A DNA stretch of 33,075 nt, taken from NCBI GenBank assembly GCA_035493835.1, contig DATJHO010000103.1, positions 1 through 33,075 of the forward strand. The letters are read 5' to 3'. This document shows positions 14,466 through 23,334 of this stretch, in pieces; within the stretch, counting starts at the first letter, position 1; every line of letters starts with the position of its first letter. A model generated the notes under the pieces. That model made no database searches, was not told the DNA's origin, and worked only from the letters and a program-made list of their open reading frames with translations. Position numbers and translations under genes: made by a program. The DNA is from DASZTU01 sp035493835 (GTDB lineage Bacteria; Pseudomonadota; Alphaproteobacteria; Rhizobiales; Devosiaceae).

Positions 14466-15899
14466 ATGACGATCCATCCTTCGCCTCGCCACAAGCACCA
14501 GCCCGCCAGCCTTCGCCATGCACTGGGCCGCGTTATTGTCGCCGCCCTTCTGGCCTGCACGTGCTGCATCGTGCCGGCCGATGCCGGCGACGTGACGCAT
14601 TTGGCCATCACTCGCGCGGCATTCGGCAGCGTCCGCAGCCTTTCGCTCAGCCTCAACAAATCGATGATTGTCGATTTGCCGGCCGACGCCAGGGAAGTCA
14701 TCGTCTCCCAGCCTACGATCGCGGCGGCGACCATGCGCTCCAAGCGCCGCGCCATCCTCCAGGGCATGGGGATCGGCGACACCAACATCGTCTTCCTCGA
14801 CGCTCGCGGCGCCCAGATCGCGGCGCTCGAGGTTTCGGTCGTGCGCGACGACTCGACGCTGAGCACCGCGCTCGCGCGCCTGCTGCCGGGCTCGAACATT
14901 AACGTACAGGGCTTTGGCAACAATATCGTGCTTTCGGGCACCGCGATCTCGCAGGACGATGTCGCCAAGGCCACCACCATTGCCGCGCAATATGCCGGCG
15001 GTCCCGCCAACGTCGCCAACATCATCAACATTTCCGGCCCGCAGCAGGTCGCGCTCAAGGTCACGGTTGCGGAAGTGTCGCGCCAGGCCGTCAAGCAGCT
15101 CGGCATCGACCTCACCGGCAGCATGAACGTGGGGGCCCTGACGACCGGCATCGTCAACAGTCCGTCACTGGGCGGCGCCTCCAACATCGTCAGCACGAAT
15201 ACCGTTTCCGCCGGGTTGGATGTGCCGGGCCTTTCGCTGCAAGCAACGCTCCGGGCGCTCGAGCAGCGTGGCCTGAGCCGGACGCTGGACGAGCCGACCC
15301 TGACGGCGCTTTCGGGCCAGCCGGCCGAGTTCAACGCCGGCGGCGAATTCCCGATACCGTCCTCGATCGACCAGTACGGCAACGTCGCCTATACCTTCAA
15401 GCAGTTCGGCGTCGACCTGAAGTTCACCCCGACGGTCATGTCGGATGGGATCATCGGCATCCTGGTGGACAGCTCCGTCTCCGAACCCACCACCGATGGC
15501 TCGGTCACCGTGGGCGGTCTCACCATTCCAGCGACCAAGAATCGCGAGGCAAAGACCGCGGTGCAATTGCCGCCCGGCTCGACACTGTCGATCGCCGGTC
15601 TCTTCCAGGAGGAGGAGCGCCAGCAGATCAACGCCCTGCCGGGAATCAGCAATATCCCGATCCTGGGCGCCCTGTTCCGCTCGCGCGACTTCATCCGCCA
15701 GCAGACCGAACTGGTGATCCTCGTTACGCCCTACCTCGTGAGCCCCGGCGCCCCGCCGACCCTGCCCACCGAAGGCGTAGTTGCCGCCGGCGATGCGGAG
15801 GCCAATTTTCTCGGCCACATGCAAAAGCTCTATGGCGTGGGCACTCCGAAAGCCCCCCCGGGCCCCTACAACGGATCGATCGGCTTTGCGCTGGAATGA
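14466..15899 (+). CDS. cpaC: Pilus secretin CpaC (RcpA)
   Basis: Outer-membrane secretin channel of the Tad pilus, 477 residues. A signal peptide (about 1-41, ending PADAG) is followed by the pilus-formation N-terminal domain, a BON-like segment and the secretin domain. Secretin hallmarks include LSRTLDEPTLTALSGQPAEF, GVDLKFTPTVMSDG, LPGISNIPILGALFRS and TELVILVTPYLV. GAGG eight bases before ATG 14466 supports the start. It is followed by a 125-base gap and cpaE; the cpaD gene usually found there is absent. Confidence 0.95.
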   Translation: MTIHPSPRHKHQPASLRHALGRVIVAALLACTCCIVPADAGDVTHLAITRAAFGSVRSLSLSLNKSMIVDLPADAREVIVSQPTIAAATMRSKRRAILQGMGIGDTNIVFLDARGAQIAALEVSVVRDDSTLSTALARLLPGSNINVQGFGNNIVLSGTAISQDDVAKATTIAAQYAGGPANVANIINISGPQQVALKVTVAEVSRQAVKQLGIDLTGSMNVGALTTGIVNSPSLGGASNIVSTNTVSAGLDVPGLSLQATLRALEQRGLSRTLDEPTLTALSGQPAEFNAGGEFPIPSSIDQYGNVAYTFKQFGVDLKFTPTVMSDGIIGILVDSSVSEPTTDGSVTVGGLTIPATKNREAKTAVQLPPGSTLSIAGLFQEEERQQINALPGISNIPILGALFRSRDFIRQQTELVILVTPYLVSPGAPPTLPTEGVVAAGDAEANFLGHMQKLYGVGTPKAPPGPYNGSIGFALE

Positions 15900-15954
15900 A
15901 AGCGGCGGGCTTTTCGGCCAATCGCCGGGTTCGCTTCAAAGCCGACAACGCCGG

Positions 15955-15971
15955 TTAGCGATGATTTTACC
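15955..15971. promoter_or_regulatory. CtrA-like site upstream of cpaE
   Basis: TTAG-N7-TTTACC differs at two positions from TTAA-N7-TTAACC. It is in the 125-base gap between cpaC and cpaE, about 55 bases before the cpaE start. This suggests that cpaE-cpaF-tadB-tadC may have their own promoter. The evidence is a sequence match only. Confidence 0.25.
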
Positions 15972-16024
15972 GTAACGGGCCGACAATAGCGGTGCTCGGA
16001 AGCCGGGTGAGATGGAGTGGTGTA

Positions 16025-17296
16025 ATGAGTTTTCTCAGCAGGGATTCCGGGGGCACCGACGAGGCGGCCGAGATCGCCGCCGGTGCGCGCCTGATTCCGC
16101 GCATCACCATTCAGGCGTTCTGTGAACATTCGCAGACGGCGCAGCTGGTCGAATCCGCCATCCATGACCGCCGGATGTCCAAGGTTGCCCTCACGACGCA
16201 CAATGGCGGCCTCGACGGCGCCATCGAAACCTACAAGGCCAACCCCACCCCCAATCTGATCCTCGTTGAGACGAGCCTGCCGCCGGCCGAGATCCCGAAC
16301 GCGCTCGCGCGCCTAGCCGAGGTCTGCGACGCCACCACGCGGCTCATCGTGCTCGGCCACGCCAATGATGTCGTGCTTTACCGCGAGCTCATCCGCTCTG
16401 GCGTTTCCGAATACATCGTACTGCCCGCGAGCGCCCAGACGATCGTCACCGCGATCACCGAGCTGTTTGCCGGGGAAGGCGCCGCCCCGATTGGGCGCAC
16501 GATCGGTTTCGTCTCCGCCAAGGGTGGCGCCGGTGGCTCGACCGTGGCGCACAATGTCGCCTGGGCGGTTTCCCAGAACCTGCGGCAGGACGTGCTTATC
16601 CTCGACATGGACCTCGCCTTCGGCACCGCCGGGCTCAATTTCAACCAGGATCCGCCGCACGGCCTCGCCGATGCGGTCAATGCCAGCCAGAAAATGGACC
16701 AGGTCATGCTCGACCGGCTCATGTCGAAGGCGGCCAATCACATCAACCTGCTGACCGCGCCGGTTTCGCTCGAGCAGACCTACGATCACGGCGAGCGCGA
16801 CTTCGAGCAGGTGATCGAGCTCAGCCAGCGGACGACGCCGGTCGTCATCCTCGATATCCCGCACGCCTGGGATGCCTGGATTCGCTATACGCTCGGGACC
16901 ATCGACGAGATCGTCATAGTCGCCGAGCCGGACCTGGCCAATCTGCGCAACGCCAAGAACCTTGCCGACACCATCAAGGCGCTGCGGCCGAGCGAAACCG
17001 CGCCGCTGCTGGTCATCAACAAGCTCGGCGTGCCGCGCCGGCCGGAGATCAGCGCCAACGAATTCGCCTCCTCGATCGAGTGCCGGCTGCTGGGCCAGAT
17101 TCCGTTCGACGCGGCCATTTTCGGCACCGCCGCCAATAACGGCCAGATGATCGCCGAGATCGCCGCCAACAACCGCATCAACGACATCTATCGCGCCGTC
17201 GCGCTGCAAGTGACCGGACGCAGCGTGCCCGAACTCGGCACCAAATCGGTAAATCTGAAGCTTCCCGAACTGTTCAGGAAGCGGAAGCGGGCGTGA
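16025..17296 (+). CDS. cpaE: Pilus assembly ATPase-like protein CpaE (TadZ)
   Basis: A 423-residue protein that localises Tad pilus assembly, often at a cell pole. Residues about 15-140 form a receiver-like domain without clear phosphorylation residues. From about residue 155 follows a MinD/ParA-like ATPase domain. Its deviant Walker A reads SAKGGAGGSTVAHNVAW with the signature Lys166, and Gly where many ParA proteins have the second Lys, as is common in CpaE. VLILDMDLAFGTAGLNF is the following strand. The start is ATG 16025, with GGAG seven bases upstream; an in-frame GTG 33 bases earlier is less likely. cpaF begins 21 bases after the stop. Confidence 0.92.
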   Translation: MSFLSRDSGGTDEAAEIAAGARLIPRITIQAFCEHSQTAQLVESAIHDRRMSKVALTTHNGGLDGAIETYKANPTPNLILVETSLPPAEIPNALARLAEVCDATTRLIVLGHANDVVLYRELIRSGVSEYIVLPASAQTIVTAITELFAGEGAAPIGRTIGFVSAKGGAGGSTVAHNVAWAVSQNLRQDVLILDMDLAFGTAGLNFNQDPPHGLADAVNASQKMDQVMLDRLMSKAANHINLLTAPVSLEQTYDHGERDFEQVIELSQRTTPVVILDIPHAWDAWIRYTLGTIDEIVIVAEPDLANLRNAKNLADTIKALRPSETAPLLVINKLGVPRRPEISANEFASSIECRLLGQIPFDAAIFGTAANNGQMIAEIAANNRINDIYRAVALQVTGRSVPELGTKSVNLKLPELFRKRKRA

Positions 17297-17317
17297 CCCT
17301 GAAACGGTAGTCGGACC

Positions 17318-18796
17318 ATGTTTGGCAAACGCACAAGTTTCGGCGGCAATACCCCCGGATTGGCCGAAGCTCCCCGGCCGATCCCGGTTGCCCCCATGCC
17401 GGTAGCGGCCCCGCCGCGGCCAATTCCGGAATCCGGCGGGCTCAAGGGCCGCAGCGACGAGGTCGTCGACGTGCGCACGCCCGAGGCGATCGCGCGCGAC
17501 AAGGAATACCACCAGACCAAGTCCGCCATCTTCAATGCCCTCATCGACTCGATCGACCTGAGCCAGCTGGCGACCATGGATCAGGTCGCCGCGCGCGAGG
17601 AAATCCGCGACATCGTCGCCGAGATCATTGCCCTCAAATCGATCATCATGTCGATTTCCGAGCAGGAAGACCTGCTCGAGGACATCTGCAACGACGTGCT
17701 CGGCTACGGGCCGCTGGAGCCGCTGCTCGCCCGCGACGACATCGCCGATATCATGGTGAACGGCTCGCAGAAGTGCTACATCGAAGTCGGCGGCCGCGTG
17801 AAGCTCACCAATGTGCGCTTCCGCGACGACAGCCATCTGATGAATGTCTGCCAGCGCATCGTCAGCCAGGTCGGCCGCCGCGTCGACGAAAGCTCGCCGA
17901 TCTGCGACGCGCGCCTCCCTGACGGCTCGCGCGTCAACGTCATCGCCCCGCCGCTGGCGATCGATGGGGCAGCGCTCACCATCCGAAAGTTCAAGAAAGA
18001 CAAGCTGACCCTGCAGCAGCTGGTCAAGTACGGCTCGATCTCGCCGGACGGCGCCGAGGTGCTGCGTATTCTCGGCCGGGTGCGCGCCAACATCCTTATC
18101 TCCGGCGGTACCGGCTCGGGCAAGACGACGCTGCTCAATTGCCTCACCGCCTTCATCGAGAAGGACGAGCGCGTCATCACCTGCGAGGACTCGGCGGAAC
18201 TGCAATTGCAGCAGCCGCACGTGGTCCGGCTCGAAACCCGTCCGCCCAACCTCGAGGGCGAGGGCGAGATCACCATGCGCGATCTGGTCAAGAACTGCCT
18301 GCGTATGCGTCCCGAGCGCATCATCGTGGGCGAAGTGCGCGGACCCGAGGCATTCGACCTGCTGCAGGCGATGAACACCGGCCATGATGGCTCGATGGGC
18401 ACGCTGCACGCCAACAGCCCGCGCGAGGCGCTCTCCCGTCTCGAATCGATGATCACCATGGGTGGCTATTCACTCCCCAGCCGGACCATCCGTGAAATGA
18501 TCACGTCCTCCATCGACGTGATCGTCCAGGCGGCCCGCCTGCGCGATGGCTCCCGCCGCATCACCCACATTTCCGAGGTCCTGGGCATGGAGGGCGAGGT
18601 CATCGTCACCCAGGATATCTTCCTCTACGACATCGTCGGCGAGGACCAGAACTCCATGCTGGTGGGCCGGCATCGCTCCACCGGCATCACCAAGCCGCAT
18701 TTTGCCGAGCGCGCCCGCTACTTCAACGAGGAGCGCAACCTGATCGAAGCGCTCGAGCGGTCCAACGTCGAGCAGAGCGAGTTGCTCCAGTCATGA
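17318..18796 (+). CDS. cpaF: Pilus assembly/secretion ATPase CpaF (TadA)
   Basis: Cytoplasmic hexameric ATPase that drives Flp pilus extension, and possibly retraction, of the VirB11/PulE type. It has 492 residues. A Pro/Gly-rich N-terminal tail (about 1-45) precedes the all-helical domain. The ATPase core shows Walker A GGTGSGKTTLLN with Lys269, the Asp-box TCEDSAELQLQQPHVVRLETRP, Walker B LRMRPERIIVGEVRGPEAFD, and the His-box MGTLHANSPREAL. It lies between cpaE and tadB with short spacers (21 and 7 bases), so it is part of the same transcript. Confidence 0.96.
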   Translation: MFGKRTSFGGNTPGLAEAPRPIPVAPMPVAAPPRPIPESGGLKGRSDEVVDVRTPEAIARDKEYHQTKSAIFNALIDSIDLSQLATMDQVAAREEIRDIVAEIIALKSIIMSISEQEDLLEDICNDVLGYGPLEPLLARDDIADIMVNGSQKCYIEVGGRVKLTNVRFRDDSHLMNVCQRIVSQVGRRVDESSPICDARLPDGSRVNVIAPPLAIDGAALTIRKFKKDKLTLQQLVKYGSISPDGAEVLRILGRVRANILISGGTGSGKTTLLNCLTAFIEKDERVITCEDSAELQLQQPHVVRLETRPPNLEGEGEITMRDLVKNCLRMRPERIIVGEVRGPEAFDLLQAMNTGHDGSMGTLHANSPREALSRLESMITMGGYSLPSRTIREMITSSIDVIVQAARLRDGSRRITHISEVLGMEGEVIVTQDIFLYDIVGEDQNSMLVGRHRSTGITKPHFAERARYFNEERNLIEALERSNVEQSELLQS

Positions 18797-18803
18797 GGCA
18801 GCC

Positions 18804-19778
18804 ATGTCGCCACTAATCTACGTATTGCTGGCCGTCATCGCGATCGGTGCTGCGGGCTTTGCCCTGGTGCCCTCGGCGCTGGGCTCGAACCGGGCCGAGA
18901 AGCGCAAGCGCGCGCTACAAGGCGACATTCAGGCCAACCGCCGCGAGAACAGCGCCCTCCGCGACCGCGACGCGCGCCGCAAGAACGTGCAGGCGGCGCT
19001 CAAGCAGCAGACCGATGCGCTCGCCGCCAGAAAGCGTGTGTCGCTGCAGTCGCTGATCTTCCAGGCCGGCATGAAGATAAAGGGGCGTGATTTTATCCGG
19101 AACCAGGTGATCTTCGGCGCCATCGTTGCCGTGATCGTCTTCGTGGTCCAGGTGCCGATCTACTACGCCGTGATCTTCGGCGGTGCCGCGGGCTATGTGC
19201 TACCGCGCTGGTATCTTTCCCGCAGGCGCAAGCAGTACCAGAACAAGTTCCTTGACGAACTGCCCAACGCGGTCGAGGCGATCGTGCGCGGCGTGAAATC
19301 GGGCCTGCCGCTCAACGATTCAATCCGCCTGGTCTCCAAGGAGGCCAAGGAGCCGGTAAAATCGGAGTTCGGCCGTGTCCTCGACCAGCAGGCGGTGGGC
19401 AAGTCGATGGGCGAGGCCGTGACGGTCCTCCTTGACCGCGTGCCGGTGCCGGAGGTGAACTTCTTCATCGTCGTCATCACCGTGCAGCAGCAGGCCGGTG
19501 GCAATCTCTCCGAAGCGCTCGGCAACCTCGCGCGCGTGCTGCGCAACCGCAAGGCGCTGAAGCTCAAGATCGCGGCGATGTCGTCCGAGGCCAAGGCTTC
19601 GGCCGGCATCATCGGCTCGCTGCCCTTCGTCGTTTCGCTCCTGGTGTCGCTGACCAGCCCCACTTATTTGCTGCCGCTGGTCCAGACCACGACCGGCCAA
19701 CTCTGGCTCGGCATTGCCGGGCTGATGCTGGCAATGGGCGTGTTCGTCATGCGCCGCATGGTCATTTTCGAATACTGA
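18804..19778 (+). CDS. tadB: Tad inner-membrane platform protein TadB
   Basis: A 324-residue type II secretion F-domain protein. An N-terminal membrane segment (MSPLIYVLLAVIAIGAAGFAL trimmed to its core) is followed by a very basic, coiled-coil-like cytoplasmic part (about 30-75). Further membrane pairs follow near 95-125 and 265-315. The F domain shows DELPNAVEAIVRGVKSGLPL and VITVQQQAGGNLSEALGNLA, typical of TadB. With TadC it forms the base on which CpaF acts. GAGG lies five bases before the ATG, seven bases after the cpaF stop, and tadC starts seven bases after its own stop. Confidence 0.94.
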   Translation: MSPLIYVLLAVIAIGAAGFALVPSALGSNRAEKRKRALQGDIQANRRENSALRDRDARRKNVQAALKQQTDALAARKRVSLQSLIFQAGMKIKGRDFIRNQVIFGAIVAVIVFVVQVPIYYAVIFGGAAGYVLPRWYLSRRRKQYQNKFLDELPNAVEAIVRGVKSGLPLNDSIRLVSKEAKEPVKSEFGRVLDQQAVGKSMGEAVTVLLDRVPVPEVNFFIVVITVQQQAGGNLSEALGNLARVLRNRKALKLKIAAMSSEAKASAGIIGSLPFVVSLLVSLTSPTYLLPLVQTTTGQLWLGIAGLMLAMGVFVMRRMVIFEY

Positions 19779-19785
19779 GGCGGGC

Positions 19786-20781
19786 ATGGAACACCTCATC
19801 AACCTCGTCACCAGCCGCGACTTCCTGATCGCCGTCCTTGCCGCCGTTTCGGTCGCGGCGGTGGTCTTCACGCTCGGCGCCCAGTTCCTGGTCCGCTCGG
19901 ACATGAAGCAGCGGATCAAGCGCGTCGCCCTCGAGCGCGAAAGGCTCAGGGCGGAAGAGATGTCCCGGCTCCGCGGGCCCCAGGATGTCCGCGGCTCGGT
20001 CCGGCGCGAGGACCTGTCGCGCGATTACATGAAGCGGATCGTCGAACGTTTCTCGCTGCAGAAGGCGTTCGCCGACGAGAACACCATGGATAAGCTGGCC
20101 CGCGCCGGCTATCGCGGGCAGGGGCCGCTGACGACCTATCTGTTCATGCGCTTCGTTACCCCGATCATCCTCTGCTTCGTCGGGCTGGTCTATCTCATCT
20201 GGCTGATGCCGGGGGAGCGGCCGATCTACCTGAACATCGTTTATGCGGTCGGCGTCGGCGTTGTCGGCTCCTACCTGCCGGTCCTGCTGCTGCGCAACAA
20301 GACGCAAAAGCGCCAGTCATCGATCCGCCGTGCCTGGCCGGATTGCCTCGATCTGATGCTGCTCTGCGTCGAGGCCGGCATGTCGGTCGAGCACGCGTTC
20401 AAGCGCGTGGCCAAGGAACTCACCCAGGAGAGTCCGGCACTGTCGGAAGAATTGACGCTGACGACGGCCGAGCTCTCCTTCCTCGAGGACCGCATCCGCG
20501 CCTACGAGAATCTCGGGCGCCGCACCGGGCTCGACGGCGTCAAATCGGTGATGACGGCACTCATCCAGGCCGACCGCTACGGCACCTCGGTCGGCCAGGC
20601 GCTCAGGGTGATGGCGGAGGAGGGGCGTGAGCAGCGGATGATGGAGGCCGAAAAGAAGGCCGCCTCGCTGCCGCCCAAGCTCACCGTGCCGCTGATCCTG
20701 TTTTTCCTGCCGGTGCTGATGATCGTCATCATCTCGCCCGCGATCATCAAGGTGATGGCGACAAACTTCCACATGGGCTGA
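19786..20781 (+). CDS. tadC: Tad inner-membrane platform protein TadC
   Basis: A 331-residue type II secretion F-domain protein, partner of TadB. The N-terminal membrane helix lies at about 8-32, two helices at about 120-165, and the C-terminal helix pair at about 295-325. The F domain has WPDCLDLMLLCVEAGMSVEHAF and LIQADRYGTSVGQALRVMA, the latter characteristic of TadC. GAGG sits close to the ATG. It is the last gene of the plus-strand pilus operon. The next gene (TadD-like) is convergent, with a repeat-filled gap of 231 bases between them. Confidence 0.94.
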   Translation: MEHLINLVTSRDFLIAVLAAVSVAAVVFTLGAQFLVRSDMKQRIKRVALERERLRAEEMSRLRGPQDVRGSVRREDLSRDYMKRIVERFSLQKAFADENTMDKLARAGYRGQGPLTTYLFMRFVTPIILCFVGLVYLIWLMPGERPIYLNIVYAVGVGVVGSYLPVLLLRNKTQKRQSSIRRAWPDCLDLMLLCVEAGMSVEHAFKRVAKELTQESPALSEELTLTTAELSFLEDRIRAYENLGRRTGLDGVKSVMTALIQADRYGTSVGQALRVMAEEGREQRMMEAEKKAASLPPKLTVPLILFFLPVLMIVIISPAIIKVMATNFHMG

Positions 20782-20799
20782 CGGCCGGGCGGTCGGCGC

Positions 20800-20943
20800 T
20801 AGAGCGCGATCCCGTTGAGTTGAAGCATTCACCGCGCTCTCGTCATGGCCGGGCTTGACCCGGCCAACCATGATGCCTCGCCAGTTCCACTCAAGCTATT
20901 GGAATGGCAGCATGGGTCCCCGGGTCAAGCCCGGGGATGACGA
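20800..20943. repeat. Palindromic repeats in the tadC-tadD gap (family D)
   Basis: The segment starting AGAGCGCGATCCCG and ending ACCGCGCTCT (about 20802-20840) can close through AGAGCGCG/CGCGCTCT. It is followed by GTCATGGCCGGGCTTGACCC (from 20842), a self-complementary arm. The opposite arm GGGTCAAGCCCGGGGATGACG ends at 20942, so the ends GTCAT and ATGAC are inverted. The gap has no gene. It separates two convergent transcripts and may end both, which is inference. Confidence 0.65.
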
Positions 20944-21012
20944 TGTGGCGAAGGGGGCGACCTAGTGCCGACGCCGCGCGGGCAGCACCTCCCGCGGGCA
21001 GGGGCCGCTCCC

Positions 21013-21849
21013 CTACTGCGGCTGCGCTCCGGCCTTCTTGATAGCGGCCCAGCGGTTCTGCTGCGTCAGCAGCGATTTGATATAGGCCATGTTGGAAGCG
21101 ACCTGGTCCGGCGGCAGCTCCGCGGCGAAGAGCGTCTGCGCCTCGTTGAACCGGCCTTCGAGCCCGACCACGAAGGCGAGGTTTTGCCGGATCTTGCTGG
21201 TTGCGCCCGGCATCGCCACCGCCTTGCGCAGATGCGCTTCGGCATTGGTCAAATCGTTGGTCATTGCATAGGAAAGGCCGAGATTGGCCTCGAGCGAGGG
21301 CTCGTTCGGGGCAATCAGCAGCGCCTGTCCATAGACCGCCCGCGCTTCGGCATTGCGCCCCAACTGGTCGAGGATGGCGCCCTTGACCAGCAGCGAACTC
21401 CAGTCGGGCGCGTCGGGCTGGATGGCGTCGGTGATGACGTTCAGTGCCTGGTCGTAGCGGCCTGCCGCCGATAGCGCCCGGGCATACTCGACCTTGAGAT
21501 CGACGTCATTGGGGGCGTACACCATGCCCGCCTCGATCACCGAGACCGCCTGGGCCGGCTGGCCAGCCGCGCGCAGGGCCGCGGCGTAGTAGATGATGGT
21601 CCGCTTGTCGCGCGGATCGGCCTTGTAGCGCGCCGCGAGTTGGGTGAGGGTCGCCTGTTCCTGGGTCGGGCTCTGGCCGGAAAAGTCGGGCGAGCGCACC
21701 GAGCCGGTATTGGTCGCATTCATGGCGCAGCCGGAGAGGAGCAGCGCGGCCATGCCGGCAAGCCAGAGTGTACGCAAGGCGGGCGCCGAAACAGAAGAAA
21801 CACGCGACACGAGAGCGACCTTTTGGCGAACTGGCGCCCGTTGCGCCAT
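21013..21849 (-). CDS. tadD: TadD-like tetratricopeptide lipoprotein
   Basis: A protein of up to 278 residues with a lipobox (LLLSGC, Cys41) after a hydrophobic segment, so it is probably an outer-membrane lipoprotein. TPR-like repeats follow: RTIIYYAAALRAAGQPAQAV, DVDLKVEYARALSAAGRYDQA, WSSLLVKGAILDQLGRNAEA and PSLEANLGLSYAMTNDLTNA. TadD proteins of this kind help build the Tad secretin and pilus. The ATG at 21849 gives an unusually long region before the hydrophobic core. GTG at 21810 with AAAGG upstream would give a normal 28-residue signal peptide and is a good alternative. It is convergent with tadC. Confidence 0.82.
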   Translation of the reverse strand: MAQRAPVRQKVALVSRVSSVSAPALRTLWLAGMAALLLSGCAMNATNTGSVRSPDFSGQSPTQEQATLTQLAARYKADPRDKRTIIYYAAALRAAGQPAQAVSVIEAGMVYAPNDVDLKVEYARALSAAGRYDQALNVITDAIQPDAPDWSSLLVKGAILDQLGRNAEARAVYGQALLIAPNEPSLEANLGLSYAMTNDLTNAEAHLRKAVAMPGATSKIRQNLAFVVGLEGRFNEAQTLFAAELPPDQVASNMAYIKSLLTQQNRWAAIKKAGAQPQ

Positions 21850-21873
21850 CAGGCTCTTGATAAATCATTAACC

Positions 21874-21888
21874 CTAACAGCCGGTTAA
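21874..21888. promoter_or_regulatory. CtrA-like site upstream of tadD
   Basis: On the minus strand this reads TTAA-N7-TTAG, one base from TTAA-N7-TTAA. It is 25-39 bases before the tadD ATG and in the divergent region shared with the aminopeptidase gene. The promoter role is inferred from sequence only. Confidence 0.4.
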
Positions 21889-21977
21889 GGGCGCTGACCG
21901 ACGGCCCGGTTGATGAATCAGGCGTGACGCGCTAAACCATTCCACCTGCTCGATTAATCGGACAATGGCGAGACAAG

Positions 21978-23324
21978 ATGGCTCATTCTTCACCGCTGGC
22001 CCTGTACTGCGTCGGCGAGGGGGCCGCGCTGCCCGAAGGTCTTTCCCCCCTGCAACGGCAATGGGCCGTGGCCAATGGCTTTGCCGGCCAGCGCGGGCGG
22101 CTGCTGCCGCTGCCGGACACCCAGGGCGCCGTGAGCGCTTATCTCTTCGGCCTCGGCGCCGCAGAGGATCGCCCCAAGCTGATAACCGGCCTCGCCGGCG
22201 CCGCCCTCGAAGAAGGCGATTATGCGCTGGCCGGCGACTTCGGGGATCCAACACTCGCTGCGTTAGGTTTCCGGCTCGGCGCCTACCGCTTCGACCGTTA
22301 TCGCAAGACCCCCCCGGCGCCGCGTCTCGCCCTGCCGACAGGCGCTGATGATGGCGAAGTGGCGCGGCTGGCGGAGGCCGCCTTCCTCGCCCGCGACCTG
22401 ATCAACACGCCCGCCAACGATCTCGGCCCGGAGGCCTTCGAGAAGGAGATCCGAGCCTTCGCCACCCGCCACCAGATGACGGTCAAGGCGATCGTCGGTG
22501 ATGAACTTTTGGTTCACAATTTTCCAATGATTCACGCCGTCGGCCGTGGTGGTCCTGCCGCGCCACGGCTCATGGACCTGACCTGGGGCAGCGATTCCGA
22601 CCCCAGGGTGACCCTCGTCGGCAAGGGCGTCACCTTCGATACCGGCGGGCTCGACATCAAGCCGTCCTCTGGCATGCTGCTGATGAAGAAGGACATGGGC
22701 GGGGCCGCCAATGTCCTGGGGCTTGCCCATGCGGTAATGGCCGCCGGGCTCAACGTCCGCCTCAGGGTCTTGATCCCGATTGTCGAAAATTCCATTTCCG
22801 CCAATGCCTTCCGGCCGGGCGACGTGCTGCCCTCGCGCTCCGGCCAGACGGTCGAGATCGGCAATACCGATGCCGAGGGCCGGCTGATTCTCGCCGACGC
22901 CCTGACCCTGGCCGACGAGGAAGGACCAGAGCTGATCCTCGACATGGCAACGCTCACGGGTGCCGCCCGCACCGCGCTCGGCCCCGATCTGCCGCCGCTC
23001 TATTCGACGGATGACGACCTGGCGCGGGCGCTGATGGTGGCGGGTTTGGCGAGCGACGACCCGCTCTGGCATATGCCGCTCTGGGCGCCCTATAAATCAA
23101 TGTTAACCTCCAAAATCGCCGACGTGAACAATGTCTCGCCCGGCGCCTTCGCGGGCTCGGTCACCGCGGCGCTGTTCCTCAAGCGCTTCGTTTCCAACGC
23201 GAGGGCCTGGGTGCACCTTGACATCTTCGGTTGGGCGCCCGAGGCCCGGCCAGGGCGGCCGTTCGGCGGCACCGACCAGGGCATCCGTGCCGTCTACGGT
23301 GTGCTGAAGCAGCGCTATAGCTGA
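21978..23324 (+). CDS. M17-family leucyl aminopeptidase
   Basis: Cytoplasmic two-metal aminopeptidase of 448 residues, shorter than E. coli PepA (503) because its N-terminal domain is compact. Metal and active-site motifs are intact: VTLVGKGVTFDTGGLDIKPS, LMKKDMGGAANV, and the family signature NTDAEGRLILADAL with Asn296. It is likely involved in peptide turnover. Alphaproteobacteria often have a classical PepA plus a shorter M17 paralogue, and by length this looks like the latter, so no symbol is given. The start ATG 21978 has only a weak upstream site. It converges on the hydroxyacid reductase gene with just ten bases between the stops. Confidence 0.92.
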   Translation: MAHSSPLALYCVGEGAALPEGLSPLQRQWAVANGFAGQRGRLLPLPDTQGAVSAYLFGLGAAEDRPKLITGLAGAALEEGDYALAGDFGDPTLAALGFRLGAYRFDRYRKTPPAPRLALPTGADDGEVARLAEAAFLARDLINTPANDLGPEAFEKEIRAFATRHQMTVKAIVGDELLVHNFPMIHAVGRGGPAAPRLMDLTWGSDSDPRVTLVGKGVTFDTGGLDIKPSSGMLLMKKDMGGAANVLGLAHAVMAAGLNVRLRVLIPIVENSISANAFRPGDVLPSRSGQTVEIGNTDAEGRLILADALTLADEEGPELILDMATLTGAARTALGPDLPPLYSTDDDLARALMVAGLASDDPLWHMPLWAPYKSMLTSKIADVNNVSPGAFAGSVTAALFLKRFVSNARAWVHLDIFGWAPEARPGRPFGGTDQGIRAVYGVLKQRYS

Positions 23325-23334
23325 TCCGGCCGCC

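Noticed and set aside
16313..18409. 698-residue open frame on the minus strand across cpaE and cpaF
   Set aside because: It is the complement of two strongly supported pilus genes, has no recognisable domain, and arises from high G+C.
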